From Candidatus Ligilactobacillus excrementigallinarum (GTDB taxonomy: Bacteria > Bacillota > Bacilli > Lactobacillales > Lactobacillaceae), in NCBI GenBank assembly GCA_019114385.1, contig DXFP01000053.1:1-64000 (forward strand): a stretch of DNA of 64,000 nucleotides. The letters run 5' to 3'. A model generated the notes under the pieces. The model had not been told where the DNA came from. It worked only from the letters and a program-made list of their open reading frames with translations, and did no database searches. Numbering within the stretch: position 1 is the first letter of the stretch; each line of letters begins with the position of its first letter. Position numbers and translations under genes: made by a program. Below are positions 63,671-64,000 of the stretch, in pieces.

Positions 63671-64000
63671 AAAGTTAGCAAATATTTATCTAGTTTTAGG
63701 TGAAGAAGAATATCAAGCAAATGAATTACGAAAAAATTTGCTTAAATTGATTCCGAATGAAGAAAAGGATTTCAATATTGCAGAATATGATATGGAAGAT
63801 GTACCGTTAAGTGATGCTATTAATGATGCAATGTCTGCACCATTTTTTGGAGATATGAAATTAGTCTTTATTAATCATCCGTATTTTTTAACCGGCGAGA
63901 AAAAGAAAACAAAAGTTGAACATGAGTTAACCGAACTGGAATCTTATTTAGAAAGACCTTTAGATACAACAGTACTGGTGATAAATGCATTATATCCAAG
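63633..64000 (+). CDS. holA: DNA polymerase III delta subunit HolA (partial, runs off the window)
   Basis: The first 122 or so codons of the clamp-loader delta subunit. The start is TTG 63633 with GGAGG eight bases upstream (ATG 63627 would be too close to it). The N-terminal IYLVLGEEEYQANELR and later MSAPFFGDMKLVFI match HolA. It overlaps comEC by 38 bases; the comEC–holA order is conserved in Firmicutes. Confidence 0.9.
   Translation, partial: MDVQEAIQKIKDRKLANIYLVLGEEEYQANELRKNLLKLIPNEEKDFNIAEYDMEDVPLSDAINDAMSAPFFGDMKLVFINHPYFLTGEKKKTKVEHELTELESYLERPLDTTVLVINALYP

Overview
The window is AT-rich chromosomal DNA from a low-GC Gram-positive, rod-shaped bacterium, almost certainly a member of the Lactobacillaceae. 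The evidence is the mraZ–ileS division/cell-wall cluster in Firmicutes order, two T-box leaders, RNase J with the small polymerase subunit RpoY, DUF1831, DUF3397 and DUF4044 proteins, mreBCD plus minCD, and an L-Lys–D-Asp type cell-wall cassette. I cannot name the species from sequence alone. No rRNA, tRNA, CRISPR array, prophage or insertion sequence is visible, so this is mostly core genome.

Layout: ezrA; a cysteine desulfurase–thiI pair for tRNA 4-thiouridine; T-box–valS–folC–HAD phosphatase–radC; a convergent TauE/SafE-type permease with a frameshift near its N-terminus; a cold-shock protein; mreBCD–minCD; an alpha/beta hydrolase; asnB–murE–ATP-grasp ligase–aspartate racemase; small membrane proteins (DUF4044, DUF3397); the dcw cluster mraZ-rsmH-ftsL-pbp-mraY-murD-murG-divIB-ftsA-ftsZ-sepF-ylmG-ylmH-divIVA; T-box–ileS.

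After ileS come nudF–hypothetical–mtnN–cysteine desulfurase–DUF1831–mnmA (methylthioadenosine salvage and tRNA 2-thiouridine), a histidine phosphatase–TPR–recD2 group, and then on the minus strand a diacylglycerol-kinase-like gene, rnjA and rpoY. These are followed by peptide deformylase, UPF0223, an inositol-monophosphatase-like gene, typA, the ftsW–ylbG–rsmD–coaD–PDZ/Lon protease run, the competence operon comEA–comEB–comEC, and the start of holA, which runs off the end.

The most interesting signals are noncoding. A family of roughly 110–200 bp structured intergenic repeats occurs in about eight full or partial copies, plus three that keep only the terminator hairpin. Each full copy joins a terminator-like hairpin (GAGG..TTGGAC..GTC..CCTC type) to a long hairpin whose closing stem carries different but still complementary bases in different copies. 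That covariation points to selection on structure. Other notable points are a complete four-gene D-Asp/D-Asn cross-bridge locus, a hairpin between the Shine-Dalgarno sequence and the start codon of ftsW, an interleaved (pseudoknot-capable) pair of stems after minD, three GTGG boxes at exactly 10-nt spacing before mraZ, and the frameshifted permease. All functional calls come from reading motifs and gene order; no database search was run.
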